Position numbers and translations under genes: made by a program
Shown: positions 1-6,118 of the stretch, in pieces
Numbering within the stretch: position 1 is the first letter of the stretch
Layout of the letters: the number at the start of each line of letters is the position of its first letter
Notes under the pieces: generated by a model
The model's input: the letters and a program-made list of their open reading frames with translations, nothing else
The model's database searches: none
What the model was told of the DNA's origin: nothing
Origin: Chitinophagaceae bacterium
GTDB lineage: Bacteria; Bacteroidota; Bacteroidia; Chitinophagales; Chitinophagaceae
Assembly (NCBI GenBank): GCA_025963615.1
Contig: JAOQAL010000597.1
Coordinates: 1 to 11,600 of the forward strand
DNA length: 11,600 bases
Reading direction: 5' to 3'

Positions 1-752
<752 letters not shown>

Positions 753-800
753 TTATAATCCTGGTACCAGTAATGTCATTCAGTTAAGCTTGGTTTGCGC

Positions 801-842
801 CTTCGCTGAAGCGGTACCGTAACCGGCCGGAGCTTTGCGAAG
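801..842. repeat. GC-rich imperfect inverted repeat between gldA and eno
   Basis: CTTCGC (801-806) pairs with GCGAAG (837-842). Inside it AAGC (809-812) pairs with GCTT (832-835), with a small asymmetric internal loop. The core contains GGTACC and CCGGCCGG palindromes. The segment is much richer in G+C than its AT-rich surroundings. No T-run follows on either strand, so it is not a classic intrinsic terminator. It could be a short dispersed repeat or a structured element between the two co-oriented genes. Confidence 0.45.
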
Positions 843-866
843 TCACCGTCGCACGCTGATCCTGTG

Positions 867-1787
867 TTAATTTGATTCACCTTTTTGAGTAAGCGTTCTG
901 AATACATCTTCAAGGCTCTGGCTTTCGCTTTGCAAAGAAACAATATTGAGGTTATGCTGCAATGCTAATTCTAAAATTTGTTTACGTACTGATTCGGAGG
1001 CGATCGTAGTAATCTGAAAATTGCAGGGGGAAACCTGGTGTACCTTTTCCGCACCGTTAAGGCTATCAAGGAGTGATTTATCGATCACTTCTTTAAATTG
1101 TACAATGACAACTTGTGTCTCCTTATTTCCTTTTTGCAGCTTGCTCAATTTATCATCCGCCACCAGCTCTCCTTGATTGATAATGATCACCCGGTCGCAG
1201 ATCGCCTCTACTTCCTGCAGGATATGCGAAGAAAAAAGAACCGTTTTGTTTTGACCCTGTTGTTTAATCACTTCCCGGATCTCGATAATCTGGTTGGGAT
1301 CAAGTCCGGAGGTTGGTTCATCTAATATCAATACCTCGGGATTATGAATCAGCGCAGCAGCCAACCCGACTCGTTGCTTATAACCCTTTGATAACTGGCC
1401 GATTTTCTTTTTGGCTTCCGGGATTAACCCAACCAGGAGAATGACTTTCTCTATGGCTTCTTTTTGATTTTTTACTTCATGTACTTCAGCGATAAACGAT
1501 AAATATTCCCGTACATACATGTCATAATAGAGTGCATTGGATTCCGGCAGGTACCCGATTTTCTTTTTGGTTTCCAGGGGCTGGTCCGCAACATGAATCC
1601 CGCAAACAAATGCATCGCCACCGGTTTGTTGCAGGTAACCGGTCAGGATCTTCATCGTGGTACTTTTACCGGCGCCATTGGGACCGAGAAAGCCAACGAT
1701 CTCTCCCTTATTTATTTTAAATGAAATGTTATTGACTGCTTTTTGCTCCCCGTAGACTTTCAGAAGATTTTTTACTTCAATAGACAT
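867..1787 (-). CDS. gldA: GldA-like ABC transporter ATP-binding protein
   Basis: This 306-aa protein is a cytoplasmic ABC ATPase. Motifs in order: Walker A GPNGAGKST (35-43), a Q-loop region reading GYLPESN (78-84) with glutamate where glutamine is usual, signature LSKGYKQR (132-139), Walker B VLILDEPT (152-159) with catalytic E157, D-loop GLDP (161-164) and switch H188. The start MSIEVKNLLKVYGEQKAVNN and the MYVREYLSF segment (90-98) match what I remember of GldA, the ATPase of the Bacteroidota GldA/GldF/GldG gliding-motility-associated exporter. About 100 residues after the ABC core form the accessory C-terminal domain of multidrug/gliding exporters. GldF and GldG are not in the window, so the permease partner is unknown and the symbol rests on sequence resemblance. 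ATP hydrolysis looks intact. A more cautious name is CcmA/GldA-type ABC ATPase. Confidence 0.85.
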   Translation of the reverse strand: MSIEVKNLLKVYGEQKAVNNISFKINKGEIVGFLGPNGAGKSTTMKILTGYLQQTGGDAFVCGIHVADQPLETKKKIGYLPESNALYYDMYVREYLSFIAEVHEVKNQKEAIEKVILLVGLIPEAKKKIGQLSKGYKQRVGLAAALIHNPEVLILDEPTSGLDPNQIIEIREVIKQQGQNKTVLFSSHILQEVEAICDRVIIINQGELVADDKLSKLQKGNKETQVVIVQFKEVIDKSLLDSLNGAEKVHQVSPCNFQITTIASESVRKQILELALQHNLNIVSLQSESQSLEDVFRTLTQKGESN

Positions 1788-1883
1788 AATAAAAATGCGG
1801 ATTAACCAATTTGCTGTTTGCGAATTTAAGTGATTTCATCCGCACCCCCGTTCGCAGGATGGTTTCCCGATCCGCTACACATT

Positions 1884-1985
1884 GCGTCAAGTTAATTTTC
1901 CAGTTTGTTGTATGCTATCAAGGGAGCAGCGATATAGCGTTGAAGTCACAGGAGTACCTAAGCTCCAACAGGGAACCGTCCGGAA
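1884..1985 (+). repeat. ~102-bp direct repeat, copy A
   Basis: Aligns without gaps to copy B at a constant offset of 199 bp, with 18 mismatches in 102 positions by hand count. The best-conserved part is the first third, from GCGTCAAG through AATTTTCCAGTTTGTTGT. A hairpin CAGCG / CGTTG around loop ATATAG (1927-1942) is conserved as a structure in copy B. The copy is followed by TCCCGAT/ATCGGGA hairpins. Whether this is a dispersed repeat, a MITE-like remnant or a small RNA gene cannot be decided from one window. The G-T pairs in the hairpin make sense only if the plus strand is the transcript. Confidence 0.75.
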
Positions 1986-1994
1986 ATCAGCCTG

Positions 1995-2013
1995 TCCCGA
2001 TTTTATATCGGGA
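1995..2013. repeat. Hairpin TCCCGAT/ATCGGGA, first of two
   Basis: TCCCGAT (1995-2001) and ATCGGGA (2007-2013) form a perfect 7-bp stem with loop TTTAT. It lies just after repeat copy A. The same arms recur at 2029-2046, so both are probably instances of one dispersed palindrome rather than independent terminators. Confidence 0.6.
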
Positions 2014-2028
2014 AGGCGTATTCGTTTT

Positions 2029-2050
2029 TCCCGATAGCCATCGGGACTTT
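2029..2050 (+). terminator. Second TCCCGAT/ATCGGGA hairpin, followed by CTTTT
   Basis: TCCCGAT (2029-2035), loop AGCC and ATCGGGA (2040-2046) form a perfect 7-bp stem followed by CTTTTATTG. It is also preceded by a T-run (GTTTTTC). The stem plus short T-run is compatible with a plus-strand intrinsic terminator, but no plus-strand gene is known upstream. It may instead be a common intergenic palindrome. Confidence 0.35.
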
Positions 2051-2082
2051 TATTGTCGCAGATCCCGGTGACTATCTCATTA

Positions 2083-2184
2083 GCGTCAAGCTAATTTTCC
2101 AGTTTGTTGTGTGCTGTCAAGGGAGTAGCGATATACTGCTGAGGTCACAGTAGCATTCAAGCCCCATCAGGGAACCAGCCCGAA
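2083..2184 (+). repeat. ~102-bp direct repeat, copy B
   Basis: Second copy, 199 bp after copy A. Its hairpin reads TAGCG / TGCTG around loop ATATAC (2126-2141). Compared with copy A, three of the five base pairs differ (C-G to T-G, G-T to G-C, G-C to G-T), yet all five still pair if G-U is allowed on the plus strand. The copy runs directly into the strong stem at 2179-2207, so copy plus stem resembles a small transcription unit with its own terminator. This is inference. Confidence 0.75.
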
Positions 2185-2217
2185 AACGCGCTGTTATCGT
2201 TTTCGGGGGGCCTTTTT
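2179..2217 (+). terminator. Terminator-like stem with T-tract after repeat copy B
   Basis: CCCGAAAACG (2179-2188) pairs perfectly with CGTTTTCGGG (2198-2207) across a 9-nt loop. It is followed by GGGCC and then five Ts (2213-2217). The 10-bp stem and T-run are the best intrinsic-terminator candidate in the window. On the plus strand it would terminate something starting within or before repeat copy B. Confidence 0.5.
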
Positions 2218-2221
2218 GTTT

Positions 2222-2241
2222 CTTTTTGGCCACACAAAAAG
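2222..2241. repeat. CTTTTTG/CAAAAAG palindrome
   Basis: CTTTTTG (2222-2228), loop GCCACA and CAAAAAG (2235-2241) form a 7-bp stem within a longer pyrimidine/purine-rich mirror of T-rich then A-rich sequence (about 2213-2252). It could act bidirectionally as a weak terminator, including for the minus-strand carbonic anhydrase gene that ends at 2322. Confidence 0.35.
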
Positions 2242-2255
2242 AAAAAGAAAAGCAA

Positions 2256-2285
2256 CCAAAAGCTCATTTGATATCCAAAAGCTCA
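2256..2285. repeat. Short direct repeat CCAAAAGCTCA, two copies
   Basis: CCAAAAGCTCA occurs at 2256-2266 and again at 2275-2285, a 19-bp period, just downstream of the first carbonic anhydrase gene. No function is evident. Confidence 0.4.
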
Positions 2286-2321
2286 ACGAAGATTTAAAAA
2301 ACTTGACGCCTATGCGATCCA

Positions 2322-2957
2322 CTACAGATCATCATATTCATACAACTCGTCAATATGAGTACCCGCTTTCATTTCATAAACCGGGTTTATCAATCCATCA
2401 TTGAGTCCGTAGACCCAGCCATGCAGGTCCGGGCGTTGTTCTTTTTTCCACGCCCGTTGTATTATGGAGGTTTTGGCAAGATTAAACACCTGCTCTTTTA
2501 CATTTAATTCTGTCAGGCGGTTTGTTTTTTTATCCTCATCGGTGATGGCATCTAATTCTTCCCGGTGAAGGCGGTACACATCTTTTATATTACGTAACCA
2601 CATATTCAGAACGGGTTTAAAATCATTATTGGTAATAGCGGCTCTAATTCCACCGCAGCCATAATGACCACACACGATCACATGACGTACCTGCAGGTGA
2701 TTGACGGCATAATCCAATACACTCAGTAAATTAACATCCGTATTTACTACCAGGTTCGCCACATTGCGGTGAACAAAAATTTCACCCGGCTGTGTATCCG
2801 TTATTTCATTGGCCGGTACCCGGCTGTCACTACAGCCAATCCATAAAAATTCAGGCGTTTGTAAGTGTAACAGGCGATCAAAAAAATCAGGGTCTTCTTC
2901 CAGTTTCCTGGCCGCCCATTTTTTGTTATCGTTTAATAATACCTCATATGCTTTCAT
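2322..2957 (-). CDS. can: Beta-class carbonic anhydrase, type II-like
   Basis: This 211-aa cytoplasmic zinc enzyme catalyses reversible hydration of CO2 to bicarbonate. The zinc ligands and catalytic dyad are visible: C42, D44 and R46 in GCSDSRVP, then H98 and C101 in CGHYGCGG. Length and numbering match the Can/HICA group of beta-carbonic anhydrases (about 220 residues). It also has W39 just before the zinc cysteine, R64 in VHRNVANL and a tyrosine (Y183) in HGWVYG. These are the residues that form the non-catalytic bicarbonate site in the allosteric type II enzymes, so bicarbonate/pH-dependent inhibition is predicted. It is transcribed away from the inorganic-carbon operon starting at 3288 and is separated from gldA by the repeat-rich gap, so it is probably monocistronic. 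The ATG at 2957 gives the family-typical N-terminus MKAYEVLL; no Shine-Dalgarno is seen. Confidence 0.96.
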   Translation of the reverse strand: MKAYEVLLNDNKKWAARKLEEDPDFFDRLLHLQTPEFLWIGCSDSRVPANEITDTQPGEIFVHRNVANLVVNTDVNLLSVLDYAVNHLQVRHVIVCGHYGCGGIRAAITNNDFKPVLNMWLRNIKDVYRLHREELDAITDEDKKTNRLTELNVKEQVFNLAKTSIIQRAWKKEQRPDLHGWVYGLNDGLINPVYEMKAGTHIDELYEYDDL

Positions 2958-3287
2958 ATATTACCGGCTTTGGATTCAAAAATAGCCTTTAATTCACTCT
3001 AAAGGAGTTGCCTCCGACCGTTCTCTAAACAATAGAAATTAAAGATTTAATTAAAAAATGACAAAACAATTAAAAAACTTTGCATTTTCCCATTTAGTTT
3101 TACAAACAGAAATAATTGTTATCGAACACTTTTGCCTGCCTGCTGTTAATTATTTCCTGACCGGAATACTGAATACAAGTTTCAGGTTCCTTAATAACCG
3201 TTAGTACGGGAATAGTCAATTTTAATTTTTTATTTTTATCAATGGTTTGGTTTGCAAAATGCAAATTATTATCTTTCAGCACTTCTA
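2958..3287. other. Divergent intergenic region between the carbonic anhydrase gene and the inorganic-carbon operon
   Basis: These 330 bp are strongly AT-rich and should carry the promoters of both divergent units. Apart from a possible -7 element for the minus-strand gene (2977-2984), I see no strong promoter pair, inverted repeat or riboswitch-like structure. A 60-codon minus-strand frame (3100-3282) crosses most of it with plausible codon use, but nothing in its translation is recognisable. Confidence 0.5.
2977..2984 (-). promoter_or_regulatory. Possible Bacteroidota -7 box for the type II carbonic anhydrase gene
   Basis: On the minus strand this reads TATTTTTG, matching the Bacteroidota -7 consensus TANNTTTG. 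It ends about 19 nt before the ATG at 2957. A TTTG -33 box at the usual 19-21 nt spacing is not present (only TTTA at shorter spacing), so this is tentative. Confidence 0.3.
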
Positions 3288-3659
3288 ATGAACATAAAGA
3301 GAAAAAAATATAACACGTTCCAGCTCAGCTCAGCTGTCTTTATGGTTCTCGCGTTGGTATGGCTTACCATCAGTTCTCCCTTTGTTTATGCCAGCCAGCA
3401 ACAACTTGCCAAGCAAAATAAAAATACAAATACCGGATCTTCCGTGGCAGGTAATGAAGAAGAATCTGCCAATCCTTTTGGCAGTAACACGGAAGAAAAA
3501 GTGCCCAATAGTAGTTCCTTTTCTGAAGAATACCTGCATGACCATCACGTAGCAGATTGTTTTTTCTCCATAGCGCTGCAGTACCATGACTCCGGGAATG
3601 CAGGCACTTATATTGCTTTTCACGGCGAACTCCTGGTTCCTCCACCCAACGTTGCATAG
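3288..3659 (+). CDS. Small exported protein of unknown function heading the inorganic-carbon operon
   Basis: This 123-aa protein is not recognised. It starts with a basic segment (MNIKRKKYN) and a hydrophobic stretch (about 14-35) ending PFVYA-SQQ, which looks like a Sec signal peptide with cleavage after VYA, or a membrane anchor. Residues 36-80 are polar, low-complexity and probably disordered. The C-terminal part (80-123) is more ordered, contains an HDHH cluster (84-87), a single Cys (C91) and YIAFHGELLVPPP, and ends three residues after the prolines. The histidines could bind metal; this is inference. I chose ATG 3288 over an in-frame TTG at 3252 because it puts the basic/hydrophobic signal at the N-terminus. 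It lies 98 bp upstream of the second carbonic anhydrase gene, same strand, so it may be a periplasmic accessory of that operon. Confidence 0.65.
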   Translation: MNIKRKKYNTFQLSSAVFMVLALVWLTISSPFVYASQQQLAKQNKNTNTGSSVAGNEEESANPFGSNTEEKVPNSSSFSEEYLHDHHVADCFFSIALQYHDSGNAGTYIAFHGELLVPPPNVA

Positions 3660-3718
3660 TTTAAATCTCACGTATTGTTAAAGGCTTTTTAATAAGGCTT
3701 ATTTAATTATTCCGGCTA

Positions 3719-3734
3719 TTATCAACTGTGATAA
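3719..3734. promoter_or_regulatory. Palindrome TTATCA-N4-TGATAA before the second carbonic anhydrase gene
   Basis: A perfect 6-bp inverted repeat (TTATCA, spacer ACTG, TGATAA) ends 23 nt before the ATG at 3758. It is placed and sized like an operator for a dimeric regulator, but a chance AT-rich palindrome is possible. No T-run follows, so it is not a terminator for the preceding small gene. Confidence 0.3.
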
Positions 3735-3757
3735 CGGCTATTTAAACTATTTACCCA

Positions 3758-4414
3758 ATGAGAAAGCATTCAGAGGAATATCTACAAAATATAACCCCTT
3801 ACCAGGGGTATGAGTTATTGCTGCAGGGCAACCAGCGGTTTATCAATAATCTTAAAACAAACCACGATCATTTAGCATTGATTAACCAGACAAGTGAAGG
3901 GCAATATCCATTCGCAGTCATATTAAGCTGCATGGACTCGCGTACATCCACCGAGCTAATCTTCGATCAGTGCCTGGGTGATTTATTCAGCATCCGGATA
4001 GCCGGCAATATTGTGAATAATGATATACTGGCCAGTATCGAGTATGCTATAAAATATGTCGGCTCCAAAGTATTGATGGTGCTGGGACATACCGGGTGTG
4101 GCGCCATTAAAAGTGCCAAACAAGGCGTCACGGACGGACACATAACCGATCTGCTGAAACGGATACATCCTTCCATCAGCAAAGCATTGCTGCAGGATGA
4201 TGATAATCATTTGTTTGATGATAACGTGGCCTACGCCAATGTAGAAAACAGCCTGGAAGAAATACTGACACGAAGTGAAATTGTAAAAGAGATGTTTAAA
4301 AAAACACAGATCGGAATAGTAGGTGGCGTATATAACGTTGAAAATGGCAAAGTTGATTTTTTTAAAAACTTAACCACGAAAAAAAAAGAAGATAACCAGT
4401 TGGTAATTGTTTAA
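3758..4414 (+). CDS. Beta-class carbonic anhydrase of the SulP/Dab operon
   Basis: This 218-aa zinc carbonic anhydrase interconverts CO2 and bicarbonate in the cytoplasm. Visible active-site residues are C58, D60 and R62 in SCMDSR, and H111 and C114 in GHTGCGA. Upstream, ELLLQGNQRFINN (19-31) is the typical N-terminal helix of this subgroup. The residue three before the zinc cysteine is I55, not tryptophan, so the bicarbonate inhibitory site of type II enzymes is not expected. This protein and the minus-strand enzyme at 2322-2957 are therefore different types, not recent duplicates. The C-terminus is basic/polar (TKKKEDNQ). It is 79 bp upstream of the sulP gene. Fusions and operons of SulP carriers with beta-carbonic anhydrases are known, which supports a role in charging or discharging the bicarbonate pool made by the neighbouring transporters. 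Confidence 0.95.
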   Translation: MRKHSEEYLQNITPYQGYELLLQGNQRFINNLKTNHDHLALINQTSEGQYPFAVILSCMDSRTSTELIFDQCLGDLFSIRIAGNIVNNDILASIEYAIKYVGSKVLMVLGHTGCGAIKSAKQGVTDGHITDLLKRIHPSISKALLQDDDNHLFDDNVAYANVENSLEEILTRSEIVKEMFKKTQIGIVGGVYNVENGKVDFFKNLTTKKKEDNQLVIV

Positions 4415-4432
4415 AAATGCCATGATAAAATG

Positions 4433-4457
4433 AGCCGTCCTGCCATGCGGGATGGCT
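4433..4457 (+). terminator. Hairpin between the carbonic anhydrase and sulP genes (possible attenuator)
   Basis: AGCCGTCCTGC (4433-4443), loop CAT and GCGGGATGGCT (4447-4457) pair over 11 bp, including two G-U pairs on the plus strand. It lies 18 nt after the carbonic anhydrase stop and 36 nt before the chosen sulP start. The sequence after it (TATTTCACC) is only weakly T-rich, so partial termination, an RNA-processing site or a dispersed palindrome are all possible. Confidence 0.45.
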
Positions 4458-4493
4458 TATTTCACCAGAACTCCATTAAAAGAAAAAATAAAA

Positions 4494-6101
4494 ATGAAAT
4501 TTAGTACAAAGACATTAAAATCGGATTTACCCTCGGGACTTGTAGTTTTTTTGGTGGCACTACCCCTTTGCCTGGGTATTTCGCTGGCATCCGGAGCACC
4601 ATTTTTCAGCTGTTTAATATCCGTCATTATTGGCGGTGTTGTAATCGGCGTGTTAAGTGGTTCCAAACTGAGTGTAAGCGGACCCGCCGCCGGCCTGGCG
4701 GCATTGGTGCTGGCGGCTATTACCAATATCGGCGCATTTGAATTGTTTCTATGCGCAGTATTGATAGCCGGTATATTACAGGTATTGATGAGCGTTGCCC
4801 GCCTGGGTGGCATAGCCAATTATTTTCCGTCGAGTGTTATTAAAGGCATGCTGACCAGTATTGGTATTTTAATTATCGCCAAACAGATTCCACATGCCGT
4901 CGGTTATGACCGCGATGAAAAAGGTAACCTGACAGAACTGTTTCCTTTTGGAAATGAGGATTGGCATGAATTATTGCAACCCCTGCAACATATCGATGCC
5001 GGGGTTTTTATCATTTGTCTCATCTCTATTTTGATAATGCTCGTTTGGGAAAGGCCATTTATCAGGAACAAAGTAAAGTTTATACCCGGCGCCCTGGTAG
5101 CCGTTATTATTTCTATTATCATCAATGAAATACTGAAAGCGTCAAAAAATTCTTTCGTTATTACAGAAGATCATTTGGTACGGATAAAAGCGGCTAATAG
5201 CCCGGCTGAATTTTTTGGGTTTTTTACCCTCCCGGATTTCAATGGTTTTTTAAACAGTAAGGTCATCGTTACAGGTATTATGATTGCCATTATCGCATCC
5301 CTTGAAACCTTGCTGAGTATCGAAGCGGTGGATAATATCGATCCCGAACGGAATGTTACCAATACCAACAGGGAATTAATGGCACAGGGAATTGGCAATA
5401 GTATATCGGGTTTAATAGGAGGCTTGCCAATCACCAGTGTGATTGTTAGAAGCAGCGCTAACATCCATGCGGGCGCAAAATCCAAATGGTCGGCCATCTT
5501 TCACGGATTTTTATTATTGTTTACAGTCATCAGCATTCCGCATCTACTCAACCTTATTCCTTTATCTTCTTTAGCGGCTATCCTGCTTTTGACAGGATAT
5601 AAACTTTGTAAACTTTCTGTTTTTAAGCAGATGTTTAAAAATGGCAAATATCAATCCATTCCTTTTTTTGTTACGGTAGCTGTGATCATCGGCATCGATC
5701 TCATGGGCATTTACCCACCGTTAAAGGGCGAGGGCCTATTGGTAGGAGTGGTAGCCGGCCTGGTTGCGGCGTTTGGTGCTATACTGCATGGCAATCTGAA
5801 AAACTCCTATTATTTCCATAAATCCAAACATCACGAAGGTGACATTATCCGGATACGATTATCCGAGGAAGTATCCTTTCTGAATAAAGCGGCTATACGG
5901 GAAACACTGGATCATATACCGGCAAATTCCAGCGTGGTAATTGATGCGTCACACACAGACTACATAGATTTTGATGTGCTGGGATTAATTAAGGAATTCA
6001 GGGATATAAAAGCCCCACTCAAACACATCACCTGCAAACTGGAAGGCTTTAAAGAAAAATACCAGATCGAAAATCAACTCAACGTACAATCGGTCCATTA
6101 A
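4494..6101 (+). CDS. SulP-family anion (probable bicarbonate) transporter with C-terminal STAS domain
   Basis: This 535-aa inner-membrane protein belongs to the SulP/SLC26 family. The membrane domain (about 1-440) is a run of hydrophobic segments beginning SGLVVFLVALPLCLGISLASG (two parts, 14-34). The core SulP signature follows around 271-330, including NRELMAQGIGNSISG, GGLPITSVIVRSSANIHAGA and SKWSAIFHG. The STAS domain (about 450-535) contains VVIDASHTDYIDFDVLGL, with phenylalanine where many STAS domains have a phosphorylatable serine after ID. Substrate cannot be read from sequence alone. The neighbours (carbonic anhydrase upstream, dabA 17 bp downstream) favour bicarbonate, as for cyanobacterial BicA, over sulfate. 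I chose ATG 4494 because an in-frame ATG at 4452 lies inside the hairpin at 4433-4457 and would add 14 atypical residues. The start follows an A-rich leader without Shine-Dalgarno. Confidence 0.93.
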   Translation: MKFSTKTLKSDLPSGLVVFLVALPLCLGISLASGAPFFSCLISVIIGGVVIGVLSGSKLSVSGPAAGLAALVLAAITNIGAFELFLCAVLIAGILQVLMSVARLGGIANYFPSSVIKGMLTSIGILIIAKQIPHAVGYDRDEKGNLTELFPFGNEDWHELLQPLQHIDAGVFIICLISILIMLVWERPFIRNKVKFIPGALVAVIISIIINEILKASKNSFVITEDHLVRIKAANSPAEFFGFFTLPDFNGFLNSKVIVTGIMIAIIASLETLLSIEAVDNIDPERNVTNTNRELMAQGIGNSISGLIGGLPITSVIVRSSANIHAGAKSKWSAIFHGFLLLFTVISIPHLLNLIPLSSLAAILLLTGYKLCKLSVFKQMFKNGKYQSIPFFVTVAVIIGIDLMGIYPPLKGEGLLVGVVAGLVAAFGAILHGNLKNSYYFHKSKHHEGDIIRIRLSEEVSFLNKAAIRETLDHIPANSSVVIDASHTDYIDFDVLGLIKEFRDIKAPLKHITCKLEGFKEKYQIENQLNVQSVH

Positions 6102-6118
6102 CTAAAATCCCTGCCAGC

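Larger units (their letters stand above)
1788..2321. other. Repeat-rich non-coding gap between gldA and the first carbonic anhydrase gene
   Basis: These 534 bp contain no convincing gene. They hold two ~102-bp direct repeats (1884-1985 and 2083-2184), two hairpins sharing TCCCGAT/ATCGGGA arms, a strong terminator-like stem, a CTTTTTG/CAAAAAG palindrome and a short 11-bp direct repeat. Plus-strand reading frames cross the region, but their translations are rich in basic and low-complexity stretches encoded by the repeats. The flanking genes both run on the minus strand, so this gap should contain the gldA promoter. I found no clear TTTG/TANNTTTG pair for it. Confidence 0.7.

Noticed and set aside
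1811..2071. Plus-strand 86-codon frame between gldA and the first carbonic anhydrase gene
   Set aside because: It runs through repeat copy A and both TCCCGAT hairpins; the translation has no family features and is explained by the repeats.
1884..2184. CRISPR array
   Set aside because: There are only two copies of a long ~102-bp repeat that are about 18% different; this does not have CRISPR repeat/spacer dimensions.
2216..2404. Plus-strand 62-codon frame starting MFLFGHTKRKRK
   Set aside because: It is encoded by the T-rich/A-rich palindrome and then overlaps the 3' end of the well-supported carbonic anhydrase gene on the other strand.
3252..3287. TTG start 36 bp upstream for the small exported protein
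   Set aside because: It would place 12 unrelated residues before the basic/hydrophobic export signal; ATG 3288 gives a standard signal-peptide layout.
3330..3671. Two minus-strand frames of about 95-113 codons opposite the small exported-protein gene
   Set aside because: They are antisense to the plus-strand frame that has a signal peptide and operon context, and their translations look like shadow frames rich in Cys, Arg and Trp.
4452..4493. Upstream ATG for the SulP protein
   Set aside because: It lies within the hairpin at 4433-4457 and adds 14 residues before the family-typical N-terminus; ATG 4494 has an A-rich leader.
4494..6101. Annotation as sulfate permease
   Set aside because: The family name suggests sulfate, but the linked carbonic anhydrase and Dab genes point to bicarbonate. 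Substrate is left as probable, not proven.
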